Assembly (NCBI RefSeq): GCF_017313765.1
Contig: NZ_JAFLNC010000001.1
Location: 992,001-1,056,000 of the forward strand
DNA: 64,000 nt
Direction of reading: 5' to 3'
Source: Sneathiella sedimenti
GTDB taxonomy: Bacteria; Pseudomonadota; Alphaproteobacteria; Sneathiellales; Sneathiellaceae
Position numbers and translations under genes: made by a program. Each line of letters begins with the position of its first letter. The stretch's first letter is position 1. The notes beneath the pieces were generated by a model. That model worked only from the letters and a program-made list of their open reading frames with translations. It had not been told where the DNA came from and ran no database searches. Positions 1-9,275 of this stretch are shown here, in pieces.

Positions 1-75
1 GATGCCGGGCAGGAAACGCCGGAACCGGATTTCGGTCGTGTTCATACATCGGACGAAACACCGAAGAAGTCCTGA
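1..75 (+). CDS. C-terminal end of an unidentified gene (partial)
   Basis: An open frame runs from the first base to a TGA at 73-75 and gives 24 residues ending in KKS. The tail is hydrophilic and rich in Asp, Glu and Pro, as expected for a disordered C-terminus. It ends 6 bases before the stop of the convergent DUF2125 gene, which fits a normal tail-to-tail junction. The fragment is too short to name a product. Confidence 0.5.
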   Translation, partial: DAGQETPEPDFGRVHTSDETPKKS

Positions 76-81
76 CGACGC

Positions 82-1191
82 CTATTTGTTCCCGATAACG
101 GAGCCGAGACGCATCAGATAGACGGGTCCAAGATAAACCCCGCCATCCTGTGCGGAAAGGGGCAGCGCGATATAGCGTTTGCCATCATCGCCCTCCTTGG
201 CGAGCAAACTCAAACCGAAGCCAATGGTGCGTGCCGCATTTGCATCGATTTGACGCGTTTCTGTAAGAGCCGCCAGAATTGCCTCATATCCGGAAATGCG
301 GGTCTCGAGCTCCCCTTTTGGTCTCAGGCGATCATCGAGGGTCAGCGCGCCTTTGCCGGAAATGGCGCCATGGCCCCAATCGATATTGATCGCCTGGATA
401 TCAACGTAGCCGCCTGTGTCCCGCCATTCGGCAAGGGTGTCGGATGCGGGAAGTTTGCGCACCGTGCCATAGAGAATAGAGGAGAGGGAGAAATCCTCGA
501 TCCGTTTTCCGAGGGGGAAATCATCGATCCCCTCGATGATCATATTGTCAGCGCGAACAGCGATCTGCTGACCCCCGCCTTCCTCATTTCCTTTCTTGTC
601 GCCCGTATTCTCAGGTGATTTGGGGCGGCCATGTATTTGTAATCGCTCCGCTGTGACTGGCGGACGCCAAGATGGCCGCGCCGACAGTTCCGAAATGTCG
701 ACGGCGACGGTACGTATCCTTCCGCGGGTGTTGAATGTCGCGCTGCCAAGGGCGGAAGAGGCCGTGAAATCCAGGCCTTTTTTCTCGCCTCCTTCCAGCC
801 AGTCAGCCCGCCCGCCACCTTCCACGCCAAAAATCACGTGATTAATGCGCCATGGTTGCACAACAGCCCAAAAGACAGGAATGTCAACTCGGGGTGCCTG
901 CACATGGGTCGGGTTAGCAATAGAGACCGCCTCTGCTGTTATCCTGACGCGATAGGGAAAACCGGACGTGACCAGTGGATTATGACGAATTTCATAGCCT
1001 TCGCTAATCCGCTGTTCTCGCCAGTTTTCAGCCATATCCACCAGCCGGTCGGCGACATGGTGCCACCAGTAGACATAGCCGCCTATAATGAGGAGGAGAG
1101 CCATAATGCCGCCAAAGAGAATACGCATCGCCGGTCCGGGTTGATTGCTTGTGAAACGCTTACGCACTCTATATAGAAAGAATTGCAGCAA
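82..1191 (-). CDS. DUF2125 domain protein, membrane-anchored
   Basis: A 369-residue protein with one N-terminal membrane segment (about residues 23-43) followed by a long periplasmic region. The start of that region (GYEIRHNPLVTSGFPYRV) is typical of the alphaproteobacterial DUF2125 family, whose function is unknown. A low-complexity Gly/Lys/Glu insert lies near residues 195-210. The frame opens with TTG at 1191, preceded by CAGGA about 10 bases upstream. An ATG at 1128 (MRILFGG), just before the membrane segment, is an alternative start without an obvious ribosome site. Divergent from the DMT exporter. Confidence 0.8.
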   Translation of the reverse strand: MLQFFLYRVRKRFTSNQPGPAMRILFGGIMALLLIIGGYVYWWHHVADRLVDMAENWREQRISEGYEIRHNPLVTSGFPYRVRITAEAVSIANPTHVQAPRVDIPVFWAVVQPWRINHVIFGVEGGGRADWLEGGEKKGLDFTASSALGSATFNTRGRIRTVAVDISELSARPSWRPPVTAERLQIHGRPKSPENTGDKKGNEEGGGQQIAVRADNMIIEGIDDFPLGKRIEDFSLSSILYGTVRKLPASDTLAEWRDTGGYVDIQAINIDWGHGAISGKGALTLDDRLRPKGELETRISGYEAILAALTETRQIDANAARTIGFGLSLLAKEGDDGKRYIALPLSAQDGGVYLGPVYLMRLGSVIGNK

Positions 1192-1225
1192 TTACAGAAA
1201 ATCCTGATCCCGGCCCGCATGTGAA

Positions 1226-2134
1226 ATGACAGATAATTTCAACCAGCCCTCTACCGGCCTGTTCGTAAAAGCGATGCCGATCATATTCGTCTTTTTATGG
1301 AGCACCGGCTTTATCGGCGCGAAAATGGGCCTCCCCTTTGTCGAGCCGATGACTTTTCTTGCCATACGATTTGGCATTTGCGTGTTGCTTATGGTGCCAT
1401 TTGTGTTGATTACCCAGACCCAATGGCCTGCCCGCTGGATTGATTATATTCATATCTCTATCGGCGGGCTCTTGATGCATGGTGGGTATCTGGGGTTTGT
1501 CTTTCTCTCCATATCGAAAGGGACACCGGCGGGAATTTCCTCGCTCATTGTCGGTATTCAGCCCCTTATCGTGGCCGCGCTCGCGGGGGTCTTGCTGAAG
1601 GAGACAGTTTCCTTGCAAAAATGGATCGGTCTGTTGCTGGGGCTTGCCGGTGTTTTTCTGGTGGTATCAAACAAACTCTCAATCGGGGAAGGGACGCTTT
1701 TCGGCATGAGCCTTTCCTTCATCGCCCTCGTCAGCATTGCCGCGGCGACCCTGTATCAGAAGAAATTCTGCTCCCAGATGAATATCAAAAGCGGGAACCT
1801 GATCCAGTTTGCGGTTGCGGGGGTTTATTTCTATCTCACCTCGCTCCTGTTCGAGACGGGAGAGGTGATTTGGTCCGGGGAGTTGATCTTCGCGCTGCTC
1901 TGGCTCGTGATCATTTTGTCACTTGGCGCCATGACGCTTCTATACATGCTTTTGCGGACGGGGGCTGCGGCGAATGTATCCAGTCTTTTTTATCTGACGC
2001 CACCATGCACCGCGGTTGTTGCCTATTTCCTTTTCGATGAGACATTGGGCGCGCTTTCCCTTCTGGGAATGGGAATCGCCGTGGCCGGAGTGGCTCTTGT
2101 AAATTACAGGTTCAAGAAGGCAGGTCGTACATGA
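1226..2134 (+). CDS. DMT-superfamily (EamA) inner-membrane transporter
   Basis: A 302-residue protein, almost wholly hydrophobic, with about ten predicted membrane helices in two EamA repeats. The first repeat opens with FVFLWSTGFIGAKMGLPFVEP, a signature of EamA exporters. Members usually export metabolites or drugs, and the substrate cannot be told from sequence. Its TGA overlaps the ATG of the following chaC gene (ATGA at 2131-2134), so the two are probably co-translated. No strong Shine-Dalgarno is seen before the chosen ATG. Confidence 0.88.
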   Translation: MTDNFNQPSTGLFVKAMPIIFVFLWSTGFIGAKMGLPFVEPMTFLAIRFGICVLLMVPFVLITQTQWPARWIDYIHISIGGLLMHGGYLGFVFLSISKGTPAGISSLIVGIQPLIVAALAGVLLKETVSLQKWIGLLLGLAGVFLVVSNKLSIGEGTLFGMSLSFIALVSIAAATLYQKKFCSQMNIKSGNLIQFAVAGVYFYLTSLLFETGEVIWSGELIFALLWLVIILSLGAMTLLYMLLRTGAAANVSSLFYLTPPCTAVVAYFLFDETLGALSLLGMGIAVAGVALVNYRFKKAGRT

Positions 2135-2733
2135 CGCGAAAATTTGATTTGGCCCTGGAACCGGATCTTCCCCCTGTTGATTATCCACTGCCGGAATTGC
2201 CGGATGGAGAAGATCTTTGGATATTCGGGTATGGCTCCTTGATGTGGAGACCGGGTTTTGATCATCTCGGCATACAGGATGCACAGCTTTACGGGTATCA
2301 TCGCGCTTTCTGTGTATCGTCCGTCGTGCATCGGGGTACCCGGGAGAATCCCGGACTGGTCCTTGGTCTTGATCGGGGCGGATCATGCCGTGGGAAAGGT
2401 ATTCTTTGTCCCGCGGATATCCGTGAGCCGGTGATCGACTATCTTTACCGTCGGGAAATGGTGACAAGTGTCTATCGGCCCAAGATGGTGCGGATCAGGC
2501 TCCTGAATGATGGCGTCATGGCATCTGCGCTCACCTTTGTCGCAAATCCGAGCCATGAGCAATATTGCGGTAAACCATCCCTGGAGGACGCCGCGAGGAT
2601 CATCGCCCGCGCGCATGGCAGGGGCGGCCCGAATGTGGATTATCTGAAGAGTACGCTGGAGCATCTCGATGAATTCGGTATTGCCGACGGACCGCTTCAC
2701 CGCATCATGGCGCTGATCGAAAGCGGTAGTTAG
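2131..2733 (+). CDS. chaC: ChaC-type gamma-glutamylcyclotransferase
   Basis: A 200-residue protein that carries the family's N-terminal glycine motif (IFGYGSLMWRPGF, about residues 31-43) and the following region YHRAFCVSSVVHRGT. ChaC enzymes split the gamma-glutamyl bond of glutathione in the cytoplasm, giving 5-oxoproline and Cys-Gly. Length is close to the usual size. Start overlaps the stop of the upstream EamA exporter by four bases. It converges on the VOC gene, with the two stop regions overlapping at 2730-2733. Confidence 0.88.
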   Translation: MTRKFDLALEPDLPPVDYPLPELPDGEDLWIFGYGSLMWRPGFDHLGIQDAQLYGYHRAFCVSSVVHRGTRENPGLVLGLDRGGSCRGKGILCPADIREPVIDYLYRREMVTSVYRPKMVRIRLLNDGVMASALTFVANPSHEQYCGKPSLEDAARIIARAHGRGGPNVDYLKSTLEHLDEFGIADGPLHRIMALIESGS

Positions 2734-3158
2734 GTCGCGAACAGCTGGTCCAGATTCTTGAAAGCCTTCAGCTCAATGGCATTGCCGGCCGGATCGGTGA
2801 AGAACATCGTGGCTTGCTCACCGGGTTCGCCCTTGAAGCGGACATAGGGTTCAATGATGAAGTCAATGCCTGCGGCGGTAAGGCGATCAGCGGTTTCCTG
2901 CCATTCGTCCATTGCCATCACCAGTCCGAAATGCCGACAGGGCACACCATGGCCATCCACATTGCTGGTCTTGGCAGCGCCGATTTCTTCCGGCGCGAGG
3001 TGAGCGACGATTTGATGACCATGGAAATTGAAGTCGATCCATTCCTCGGAACTCCGTCCTTCTCCACACCCTAGCAAGCCTTTGTAAAAGTCCCGGGCGG
3101 CCGTCAAATCATCGACGGGAAACGCCAGATGAAAGGGGCGGATCGTTGTTTCCGTCAT
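2730..3158 (-). CDS. VOC-family (glyoxalase/dioxygenase-type) protein
   Basis: About 142 residues with the two beta-alpha-beta-beta-beta repeats of the vicinal oxygen chelate fold. Candidate metal ligands are the His of PFHLAFPVDDL, the His of CRHFGLV and the Glu of NAIELKAF. Three in-frame ATGs lie at 3170, 3164 and 3158. The last is chosen because GGAG sits six bases upstream of it. Substrate unknown; many such proteins are loosely called lactoylglutathione lyases. It stands alone between chaC and nrdJ. Confidence 0.8.
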   Translation of the reverse strand: MTETTIRPFHLAFPVDDLTAARDFYKGLLGCGEGRSSEEWIDFNFHGHQIVAHLAPEEIGAAKTSNVDGHGVPCRHFGLVMAMDEWQETADRLTAAGIDFIIEPYVRFKGEPGEQATMFFTDPAGNAIELKAFKNLDQLFAT

Positions 3159-3269
3159 TTGCATCTCCATTGCAGACTATCTGGCGTTATTAACGTCTTT
3201 TATCTTATGTTGAAAGCGATATTTCTGCACAAAATTGACCCGAAACAGATTCGTACCGGGGACTGTTGG

Positions 3270-5600
3270 TCAACTGCATTTTGAATAGCCACAAGTTGTG
3301 CAGGTATCGCAGCCTTCAATACGGAGGAGCCCGGCTTCACCGCATTGCGGGCATTGGCGGAGCAGCCCTTCTTTTGGTTTGCTTGTTCCACCCACGACCA
3401 CTTTCGAGACCGCCTCGCTCGTGTCGGACTTCTTCTCGGCAGGTGGAGGAAGGAAGCCGATCTGGATCATGTGGGTCTCGATCACCTCGCCAATCGCCGC
3501 AAGGAGGGAGGGCACATATTTTCCCTTCACCCAAGCGCCGCCCCGCGGATCAAATACAGCCTTTAACTCCCCGACCACGAAGCTGACGTCGCCGCCGCGG
3601 CGGAAAACCGCGGAAATCATGCGGGTCAGGGCGACTGTCCAAGCAAAATGCTCGACATTTTTTGAGTTGATGAAAATCTCGAACGGGCGACGGCGACCAT
3701 CCTGAATGATGTCATTGAGTGTTATATATATGGCATGATTGCTCTCTGGCCAGCGGAGCTTGTAGGTCTGGCCGGGCAGGGTTCCAGGTCGGTCAAGTGG
3801 TTTCGTCATATAGACAATTCCGCCCGCTTCAAAACTATCCGAAGGTTTCGTATAGGGTTCCTGCAGCGGCAGGGCAGGTTGTTCCTCCGCGCCTGTTTCC
3901 TTCTTCACCTCCAGCACCGCGCCGGTGACATCGTTAGGGCGATAGGTCGTGCAGCCCTTGCAGCCCTGCTCATAGGCTTGCAGATAAATATCCTTGAAAT
4001 TCTCGAAGCTGATATCTTCCGGACAGTTGATGGTCTTCGAGATTGAACTGTCGATATATTCCTGCACGGCAGCCTGCATCCGCACGTGATCGGGCGGCGT
4101 CAGCACCTGCGCATCGACGAAGTAGTCGGGAAGCGGCGTATCCGCCCCCTTCAGGCGACGGAACAGCCGAAGTGCATAGTCGGTCACTTCCTCTGACTTG
4201 CGTGTATCGTCGGGCATCAGGACATTTCGGGTGTAGGAAAAGCTGAAAACCGGTTCGATCCCGCTTGAGATATTATCCGCGAGCAGGGAGATTGTTCCCG
4301 TTGGCGCAACGGAAGTGACAAGCGCGTTGCGAATTCCTTTTTCCACGATCGCCTTGCGGATGTCTTTATCGAGGGCACGGATCGTCTCTCCAGCCAGGTA
4401 TTTTTCCTTGTCAAAGAGCGGAAACGCCCCTTTTTCGGCCGCAAGGTCGGCGGAAGCGAGATAGGCAGATCGCTGGATCTGTGCCATCCACTGGCGGGTC
4501 AGGGCGAGCGCCTTGTCCGAACCATAACGAACGCCACACATGATCAACGCATCGGCAAGACCGGTAATACCGAGGCCGATCCGTCGTTTCGCTCGCGCTT
4601 CATCCGCTTGTTCGGGAAGGGGATAGCCCGAAACATCAACCACATTATCCATCAGCCGGATTGCGTCTCGGACCACGCCGTCGAGTTTCTTGAGGTCTAT
4701 AGCCGCCTTCTTCTCAAACGGATGAACAACCATCTTGGTAAGATTGACCGACCCCAGCAGGCAGGCGCCATAGGCGGGCAAGGGCTGCTCTCCGCAGGGA
4801 TTGGTGCCGGTGATGGTCTCTGTATAGTAGAGGTTATTCCGGGAATTGATGCGGTCGATAAAAATAACGCCCGGTTCCGCAAAGGCGTAGGTCGAACGCA
4901 TAATCTCGTCCCAGAGCTCGCGGGCCTGCACGGTCTTGTAGAGGGTGCCGTCAAAGCGAAGTTCCCAGGCGTCATCCTTCTTGACAGCCTCCATAAAGGC
5001 GTCCGTTACAAGGACCGAGAGGTTGAACATCCGGAGACGGCCGGGATCCTGCTTTGCCTTGATGAAATCGAGAATATCGGGATGGTCACAGCGTAAAGTC
5101 GCCATCATGGCGCCCCGGCGGGAGCCCGCGCTCATGATCGTGCGGCACATGCTGTCCCAGACATCCATGAAACTGAGCGGACCGGAGGCATCCGATCCCA
5201 TGCCATGCACGGGCGCACCCTTCGGCCGGAGGGTCGAGAAATTATAACCGATCCCGCCGCCCTGCTGCATAGTGAGCGCCGCCTCCTTCAAATTGTCGAA
5301 GATTGACGACATGTCATCGGCGATGTCGCCCATGACAAAGCAGTTGAATAACGTGACTTTCCGTTTTGTTCCTGCACCGGAAAGAATACGCCCCGCAGGA
5401 AGAAATTTGTAATCCTCAAGGAGTGCGTAGAAACGATCTTCCCATTTTTGACGCTGTTCCACGGGTTCCACCGCAGCCATGGCGCGGGCGACACGTCGCC
5501 AGCTATCCTCGATGGTGCGTTCCTTGGCATTGTCATCGGCAGATTTGTAGCGGTATTTCATATCCCATATCTGCTGCGATATCGGGGCGACGGGCGACAT
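3270..5600 (-). CDS. nrdJ: Adenosylcobalamin-dependent (class II) ribonucleotide reductase
   Basis: A 776-residue enzyme that reduces ribonucleotides to deoxyribonucleotides with adenosylcobalamin as radical source. Key residues are visible: Cys87 (LFNCFVMG) and Cys280 (GACLLGS), the likely redox pair, and N267-P-C269-G-E271, the catalytic thiyl-radical motif. A C-terminal zinc-ribbon-like tail (CPQCG...CTTCGYSKC) ends the protein, as in other NrdJ. It is the short (about 750-800 residue) type rather than the 1200-residue form common in Rhizobiales. No cobalamin riboswitch is recognisable in the 86 bases upstream. No intein is seen. Confidence 0.96.
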   Translation of the reverse strand: MSPVAPISQQIWDMKYRYKSADDNAKERTIEDSWRRVARAMAAVEPVEQRQKWEDRFYALLEDYKFLPAGRILSGAGTKRKVTLFNCFVMGDIADDMSSIFDNLKEAALTMQQGGGIGYNFSTLRPKGAPVHGMGSDASGPLSFMDVWDSMCRTIMSAGSRRGAMMATLRCDHPDILDFIKAKQDPGRLRMFNLSVLVTDAFMEAVKKDDAWELRFDGTLYKTVQARELWDEIMRSTYAFAEPGVIFIDRINSRNNLYYTETITGTNPCGEQPLPAYGACLLGSVNLTKMVVHPFEKKAAIDLKKLDGVVRDAIRLMDNVVDVSGYPLPEQADEARAKRRIGLGITGLADALIMCGVRYGSDKALALTRQWMAQIQRSAYLASADLAAEKGAFPLFDKEKYLAGETIRALDKDIRKAIVEKGIRNALVTSVAPTGTISLLADNISSGIEPVFSFSYTRNVLMPDDTRKSEEVTDYALRLFRRLKGADTPLPDYFVDAQVLTPPDHVRMQAAVQEYIDSSISKTINCPEDISFENFKDIYLQAYEQGCKGCTTYRPNDVTGAVLEVKKETGAEEQPALPLQEPYTKPSDSFEAGGIVYMTKPLDRPGTLPGQTYKLRWPESNHAIYITLNDIIQDGRRRPFEIFINSKNVEHFAWTVALTRMISAVFRRGGDVSFVVGELKAVFDPRGGAWVKGKYVPSLLAAIGEVIETHMIQIGFLPPPAEKKSDTSEAVSKVVVGGTSKPKEGLLRQCPQCGEAGLLRIEGCDTCTTCGYSKCS

Positions 5601-5686
5601 AAGGGCACCTTCACTTTAGAAAAACTCGTCCTACTAAATATAGTTGCAAAGGGGGCTCGCGTAAAATCTAATATCTGCAGCAGTGA

Positions 5687-6415
5687 TCAAGAGATGTATT
5701 TTGTCCGTCCCTCAGCAACCAAAGCCTCGGTTTTGGTCTCAATTCTGGATTTGAGCTCCTTCATGAACACTTTTCGGTCCATTCCGGCCTCGATCGGCGG
5801 TAGAAACTCGATCACCATAACACCCGGTCGGCAGAAAAAGCTCCTTCTTGGCCAGAATAGGCCCGTGTTGAGCGCGACCGGTACCACCGGCTGCTGCAAT
5901 TTCGTATATAGGGCAGCGATTCCCGGCTGAAAGGGGAGATCCTCATCAAGAGGGGAGCGAGTCCCCTCAGGGAAAATAATGATCGGGCGTTGGTCGTCCA
6001 TGGCGTGCTGTGCTTGCGCCAGCATGGATTTCAGTGCGGCTGCGTGGCCCTTGCGGTCCACGGCAATCATCTTTGTCTTGCGGCAGTACCAGCCATAGAC
6101 GGGAATGCTGAGAAGTTCCTTTTTCAGGATTATCGCCGGATCGTCGGTGATCAGGTGAAATATCATGGTCTCAAACGCGGACTGATGCTTGGCGGCGACA
6201 ATAGCGGCTCCGCTCGGGAGATATTCCTCTCCCCGGATCTCCAGGCGCAGATTACAGATACTGCGGAGAAGAACGACAATTCCTCTCGACCAAATACGCT
6301 GCCCGAGAACAATCCACTTCCGGTCAAAGGGAAGGAACGGCAAAAAGGCCAGGTTCATCACCGTAGACCACGCAAAAAAGCAGATAAAGAAGGCTAGGGA
6401 TCTTAGTTGCGTCAC
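5687..6415 (-). CDS. plsC: 1-acyl-sn-glycerol-3-phosphate acyltransferase (PlsC)
   Basis: A 242-residue membrane-associated acyltransferase that makes phosphatidic acid from lysophosphatidic acid. The acceptor motif HX4(D/E) is present as H77-QSAF-E82, and the FPEGTRSP block lies at 148-155. Two hydrophobic N-terminal stretches provide membrane association. It is the last gene of the leftward run ftsE-ftsX-HAD-ydcF-plsC, 18 bases after the ydcF-like gene. Glu in place of the usual Asp in HX4D is a known variant. Confidence 0.92.
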   Translation of the reverse strand: MTQLRSLAFFICFFAWSTVMNLAFLPFLPFDRKWIVLGQRIWSRGIVVLLRSICNLRLEIRGEEYLPSGAAIVAAKHQSAFETMIFHLITDDPAIILKKELLSIPVYGWYCRKTKMIAVDRKGHAAALKSMLAQAQHAMDDQRPIIIFPEGTRSPLDEDLPFQPGIAALYTKLQQPVVPVALNTGLFWPRRSFFCRPGVMVIEFLPPIEAGMDRKVFMKELKSRIETKTEALVAEGRTKYIS

Positions 6416-6433
6416 GCGACTCTCTTTCAGCGT

Positions 6434-7018
6434 CTAATCGTCAAGCCGGGCCCGGACAAGACTGAAAACATACTTATTGAACTCTCCGGCCACCACCATA
6501 AAGGCCCTTGGGTTTTTCCACCAGCCGGTTAGTTCAAGCGTATCACTGGCGACGGGATAGGCAATAAGTTTAATGTCGGGCATCTGCCGTTTCAGCTCTA
6601 CAAGGCTGCGGGGCATATGATAGGCGCTGGTGACGATGGCGAGACTGTTAAAATTATTTGATTTGGCCCAGAGCGAGGTTTCATAGGCATTGCCTTCCGT
6701 ATTGCGGGCAAGCCGGCCGAGATCAACGCAACAATTCATTAATTCCGCGCTTTGCCCGGTGGCTTGACGCAAGGTCTCGCGCGTTACCTTTGAATTCACG
6801 CCGGACACCAGCAACCGCGCCCCGTCATTTTCTTTCAAGAGGTCAAATCCTGCCGTCAACCGCGCTGGCGTGCCGGTCAGGATGACTATCCCGTTGATTT
6901 CATGGGGCAGGGCGGGCAGCCTGCTTTCAACCTCCGCCATGAATGTGAGGAACGCCCCCGTCCAAAGGCACAGAAAGAGAAAGACTGCGGCCACAGTAAA
7001 TTTCCAGCGAAGGGGCAT
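6434..7018 (-). CDS. YdcF/SanA-family DUF218 membrane protein
   Basis: A 194-residue protein with one N-terminal membrane helix (about residues 7-28) and a DUF218 domain. Family landmarks are GIVILTGTPARLTAGFDLL, the NTEGNAYET segment and VTSAYHMPRS. Relatives (ElyC, SanA, YdcF) are linked to envelope integrity, but the reaction is not established. It starts 3 bases after the HAD stop and is embedded in the ftsEX operon, which supports an envelope role. Confidence 0.85.
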   Translation of the reverse strand: MPLRWKFTVAAVFLFLCLWTGAFLTFMAEVESRLPALPHEINGIVILTGTPARLTAGFDLLKENDGARLLVSGVNSKVTRETLRQATGQSAELMNCCVDLGRLARNTEGNAYETSLWAKSNNFNSLAIVTSAYHMPRSLVELKRQMPDIKLIAYPVASDTLELTGWWKNPRAFMVVAGEFNKYVFSLVRARLDD

Positions 7019-7021
7019 ATG

Positions 7022-7567
7022 TTAGAACCTTCCCTCAAGAATGAAACCTGCCGCTTCGTCAAGGTCTTCGGCGACATGGACGGGCATAAGGTGCCGCGGA
7101 AGTCCTTCCGCCAGCGTTTTCTGTCCTTTCCCTGTCCGGACGAGAATGCGATGGCATTCCGCGGATCTCGCCGCCTCAATGTCCCGCGCGCTGTCACCTA
7201 TAAAGACGGTTTCACGGGCCGCAGTGTGATATTTTTGCATTGCTTCAAAAAGCATTCCCGGTCCGGGCTTGCGCCGTGGCGTGGCCGCCCAGGGGGCGTC
7301 AGGGGCGACAATGATATCATCCAGATCACCGGACAGCTTGGCCAGACTATCCTTGAGTTTGCCATGAATGGCTGCCAGCTGTTCTTCATTGATAATCCCG
7401 CGCCCGATACAGGACTGGTTGGTTACAACCACCAACCTGTGTCCATGCGCTTTGAGCCGGGCAATCGCCTCCAGCGCTTTCGGGATGAAAATGAGCTCCG
7501 CCGGCGATTTCACGAAATCCGCCCGGTCTTCATTGATTACCCCATCCCTGTCCAGCAATACAAGCAT
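7022..7567 (-). CDS. HAD-IIIA phosphatase, GmhB-like but without the zinc loop
   Basis: A 181-residue HAD hydrolase. Motif I is LLDRDGVINED (nucleophile Asp6), followed by VVTNQSCIGRG with the motif II Thr, RRKPGPGM with the motif III Lys, and FIGDSARDIEAA as motif IV. The overall pattern matches D-glycero-D-manno-heptose-1,7-bisphosphate 7-phosphatase (GmhB). However, the cysteine/histidine zinc loop normally placed before RKP is shortened to APDAPWAATP, with no Cys or His. The substrate is therefore uncertain. It lies one base after ftsX, in the same operon. Confidence 0.82.
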   Translation of the reverse strand: MLVLLDRDGVINEDRADFVKSPAELIFIPKALEAIARLKAHGHRLVVVTNQSCIGRGIINEEQLAAIHGKLKDSLAKLSGDLDDIIVAPDAPWAATPRRKPGPGMLFEAMQKYHTAARETVFIGDSARDIEAARSAECHRILVRTGKGQKTLAEGLPRHLMPVHVAEDLDEAAGFILEGRF

Positions 7568-7568
7568 A

Positions 7569-8456
7569 CTACATCATCCGGCGAAGCGACTTTAACACGA
7601 CCCGCCGGACGGTGTATTTCGTCAGCAGGGCCACCAAAAAGGGAAGCAACATCAGCGCAACCGTTCCCTCTATACCAACTGAGAGCGGCGGTAACATAGA
7701 CGCTTCCAGCGATCCAACAAGGAAATTGAAAATAAACATCACAATGATGGCGACGATAAGGCCCGGCAAGGCACCCAAGAAGCTAAGGCGGGAGAAATAG
7801 TTCTGGAACTGCTCAGCAATATAATTGTCGCGTGCACCAATGAGGTGCAGGACCTGTATAACCTCCGAATGCATGATCAGGCCGGTGCGGACGGCGAAAA
7901 TCACGATAATCACGGTAACGCAGCCGATCAGCAGCATGATTCCGGCCGCCAGAATCTGAATTGACCTGCCAAGAAGAACCATCTTGTCGAGCCAGGGTCG
8001 ATGGATATCAAGGCGGGCCCCCGGGACAGCCTCGGCCAGTTTCCTGTTTAACGCGGCGAGATCGATGGCGCTGTCTTGCGCAATGATGACTTCAACAAGG
8101 CGAGGGATGGGAAGGCCACCAAGAGCCGCATTCTTTCCAAGGAAAGGCTCCAGCAGTTGCAGTGTTTCGTCCTGCTTGATTGCGCGGGCGGAGGCGACAC
8201 CGGGCGTCGCCGAAAGAAGAGCAACGGCATCCGTTACTTTCTTGTCGAGATCGGCCGAGGGGTCAAACGCAATCTCGACGGTCAAGTTGTCCGTGAGTGT
8301 TTTCGACCAGTCGCTGATGGCATTGCTCAGGGAAAACAGCCCGCCGATTGAAAGCGCGGCAAGAAAGATCATGGCCGCAATCACGACAGGCAGGTAACGG
8401 GTGGAGACATCTTTTTCCAGCTGTAATTCTGCGGATTTTCCGAAAAACTGTATCAT
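7569..8456 (-). CDS. ftsX: Cell-division ABC permease FtsX
   Basis: A 295-residue integral membrane protein with the FtsX layout: a first helix near residues 22-45, an extracytoplasmic domain to about 165, then three helices in the C-terminal half. FtsX works with FtsE at the divisome and in many bacteria activates peptidoglycan hydrolases across the membrane. Its start overlaps the ftsE stop by four bases, the usual coupling of this pair. Confidence 0.93.
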   Translation of the reverse strand: MIQFFGKSAELQLEKDVSTRYLPVVIAAMIFLAALSIGGLFSLSNAISDWSKTLTDNLTVEIAFDPSADLDKKVTDAVALLSATPGVASARAIKQDETLQLLEPFLGKNAALGGLPIPRLVEVIIAQDSAIDLAALNRKLAEAVPGARLDIHRPWLDKMVLLGRSIQILAAGIMLLIGCVTVIIVIFAVRTGLIMHSEVIQVLHLIGARDNYIAEQFQNYFSRLSFLGALPGLIVAIIVMFIFNFLVGSLEASMLPPLSVGIEGTVALMLLPFLVALLTKYTVRRVVLKSLRRMM

Positions 8457-9151
8457 ACCGGATCCTTGCTGAACGTCGCGGGAAGCTCGTCTTGGACGCG
8501 AGTGGTCAGTAGTCCGTCTTTGAGAAACATGACCGGATTGCCAAATCGCTTGATTAACTCCAGATCATGGGTCGCGACAACTACCGTCGTCCCGATTTTA
8601 TTGAGTTCCTGAAAAAGATACATGAGTCGCAGCCCCATCTCGGCGTCCATGCTTCCCGTTGGTTCGTCGGCGATCAAAAGCTGTGGCCGGTTGATCACAG
8701 CACGGGCGATAGCGACCCGTTGTTTTTCCCCGCCAGAGAGCGTCGGTGGTTTTGCATCCACCTGCCGGCCGAGGCCAACCCATTCCAGCAATTCGGCGAC
8801 ATGCTGATAAATTTGGTCGTTCTTTGCCCCAGCGATTTTGAGCGGCAGGGCAACATTTTCCAGGGCGGAGAGATGGTCTAGCAGCCGAAAATCCTGGTAG
8901 ACAACGCCAATTTTCCGGCGCATCGAGGGCAGGTCATCGCGGGCAAGACTGGAGACTTCCTTGTTGAAAAGCGTTATCAGTCCACGACTTGGCCGATGCG
9001 ACAAAGCAAGTAATTTCAGCAGGGAACTTTTACCGGCACCCGTGGGGCCTGTCAAAAAATGAAAGGAACCGGGCCGCAGGTGAAAACTGATATCGCGCAA
9101 TACTTCAGGCCCCAGCCCATAGCGCATGCCAACATTCTCAAACCTGACCAA
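8453..9151 (-). CDS. ftsE: Cell-division ABC ATPase FtsE
   Basis: A 232-residue cytoplasmic ATPase. Walker A is GPTGAGKS (35-42), the signature is [14 protein letters not shown], and Walker B is [12 protein letters not shown]. Start ATG ([12 protein letters not shown]) matches the family N-terminus. It is the first gene of a leftward operon with ftsX, the HAD phosphatase, the DUF218 protein and plsC. The 124 bases upstream are shared with the divergent zinc-ribbon gene and hold a short inverted repeat, GATAAA-N10-TTTATC (9180-9201). Confidence 0.95.
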   Translation of the reverse strand: MVRFENVGMRYGLGPEVLRDISFHLRPGSFHFLTGPTGAGKSSLLKLLALSHRPSRGLITLFNKEVSSLARDDLPSMRRKIGVVYQDFRLLDHLSALENVALPLKIAGAKNDQIYQHVAELLEWVGLGRQVDAKPPTLSGGEKQRVAIARAVINRPQLLIADEPTGSMDAEMGLRLMYLFQELNKIGTTVVVATHDLELIKRFGNPVMFLKDGLLTTRVQDELPATFSKDPV

Positions 9152-9275
9152 ACTGTCCTCCCAAAATTACGCGACAGAAGATAAACTAAGATAGATTTAT
9201 CAGCCAGTCTTGTGCATGTCCAAGCAAACGCTTATAAAAAAGGAACTTTAATTTGTGAGTTGGTAATCCTGGCCA

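Noticed and set aside
5601-5686. Cobalamin riboswitch before nrdJ
   Set aside because: The gap is only 86 bases, has no B12-box-like core and no long folded element.
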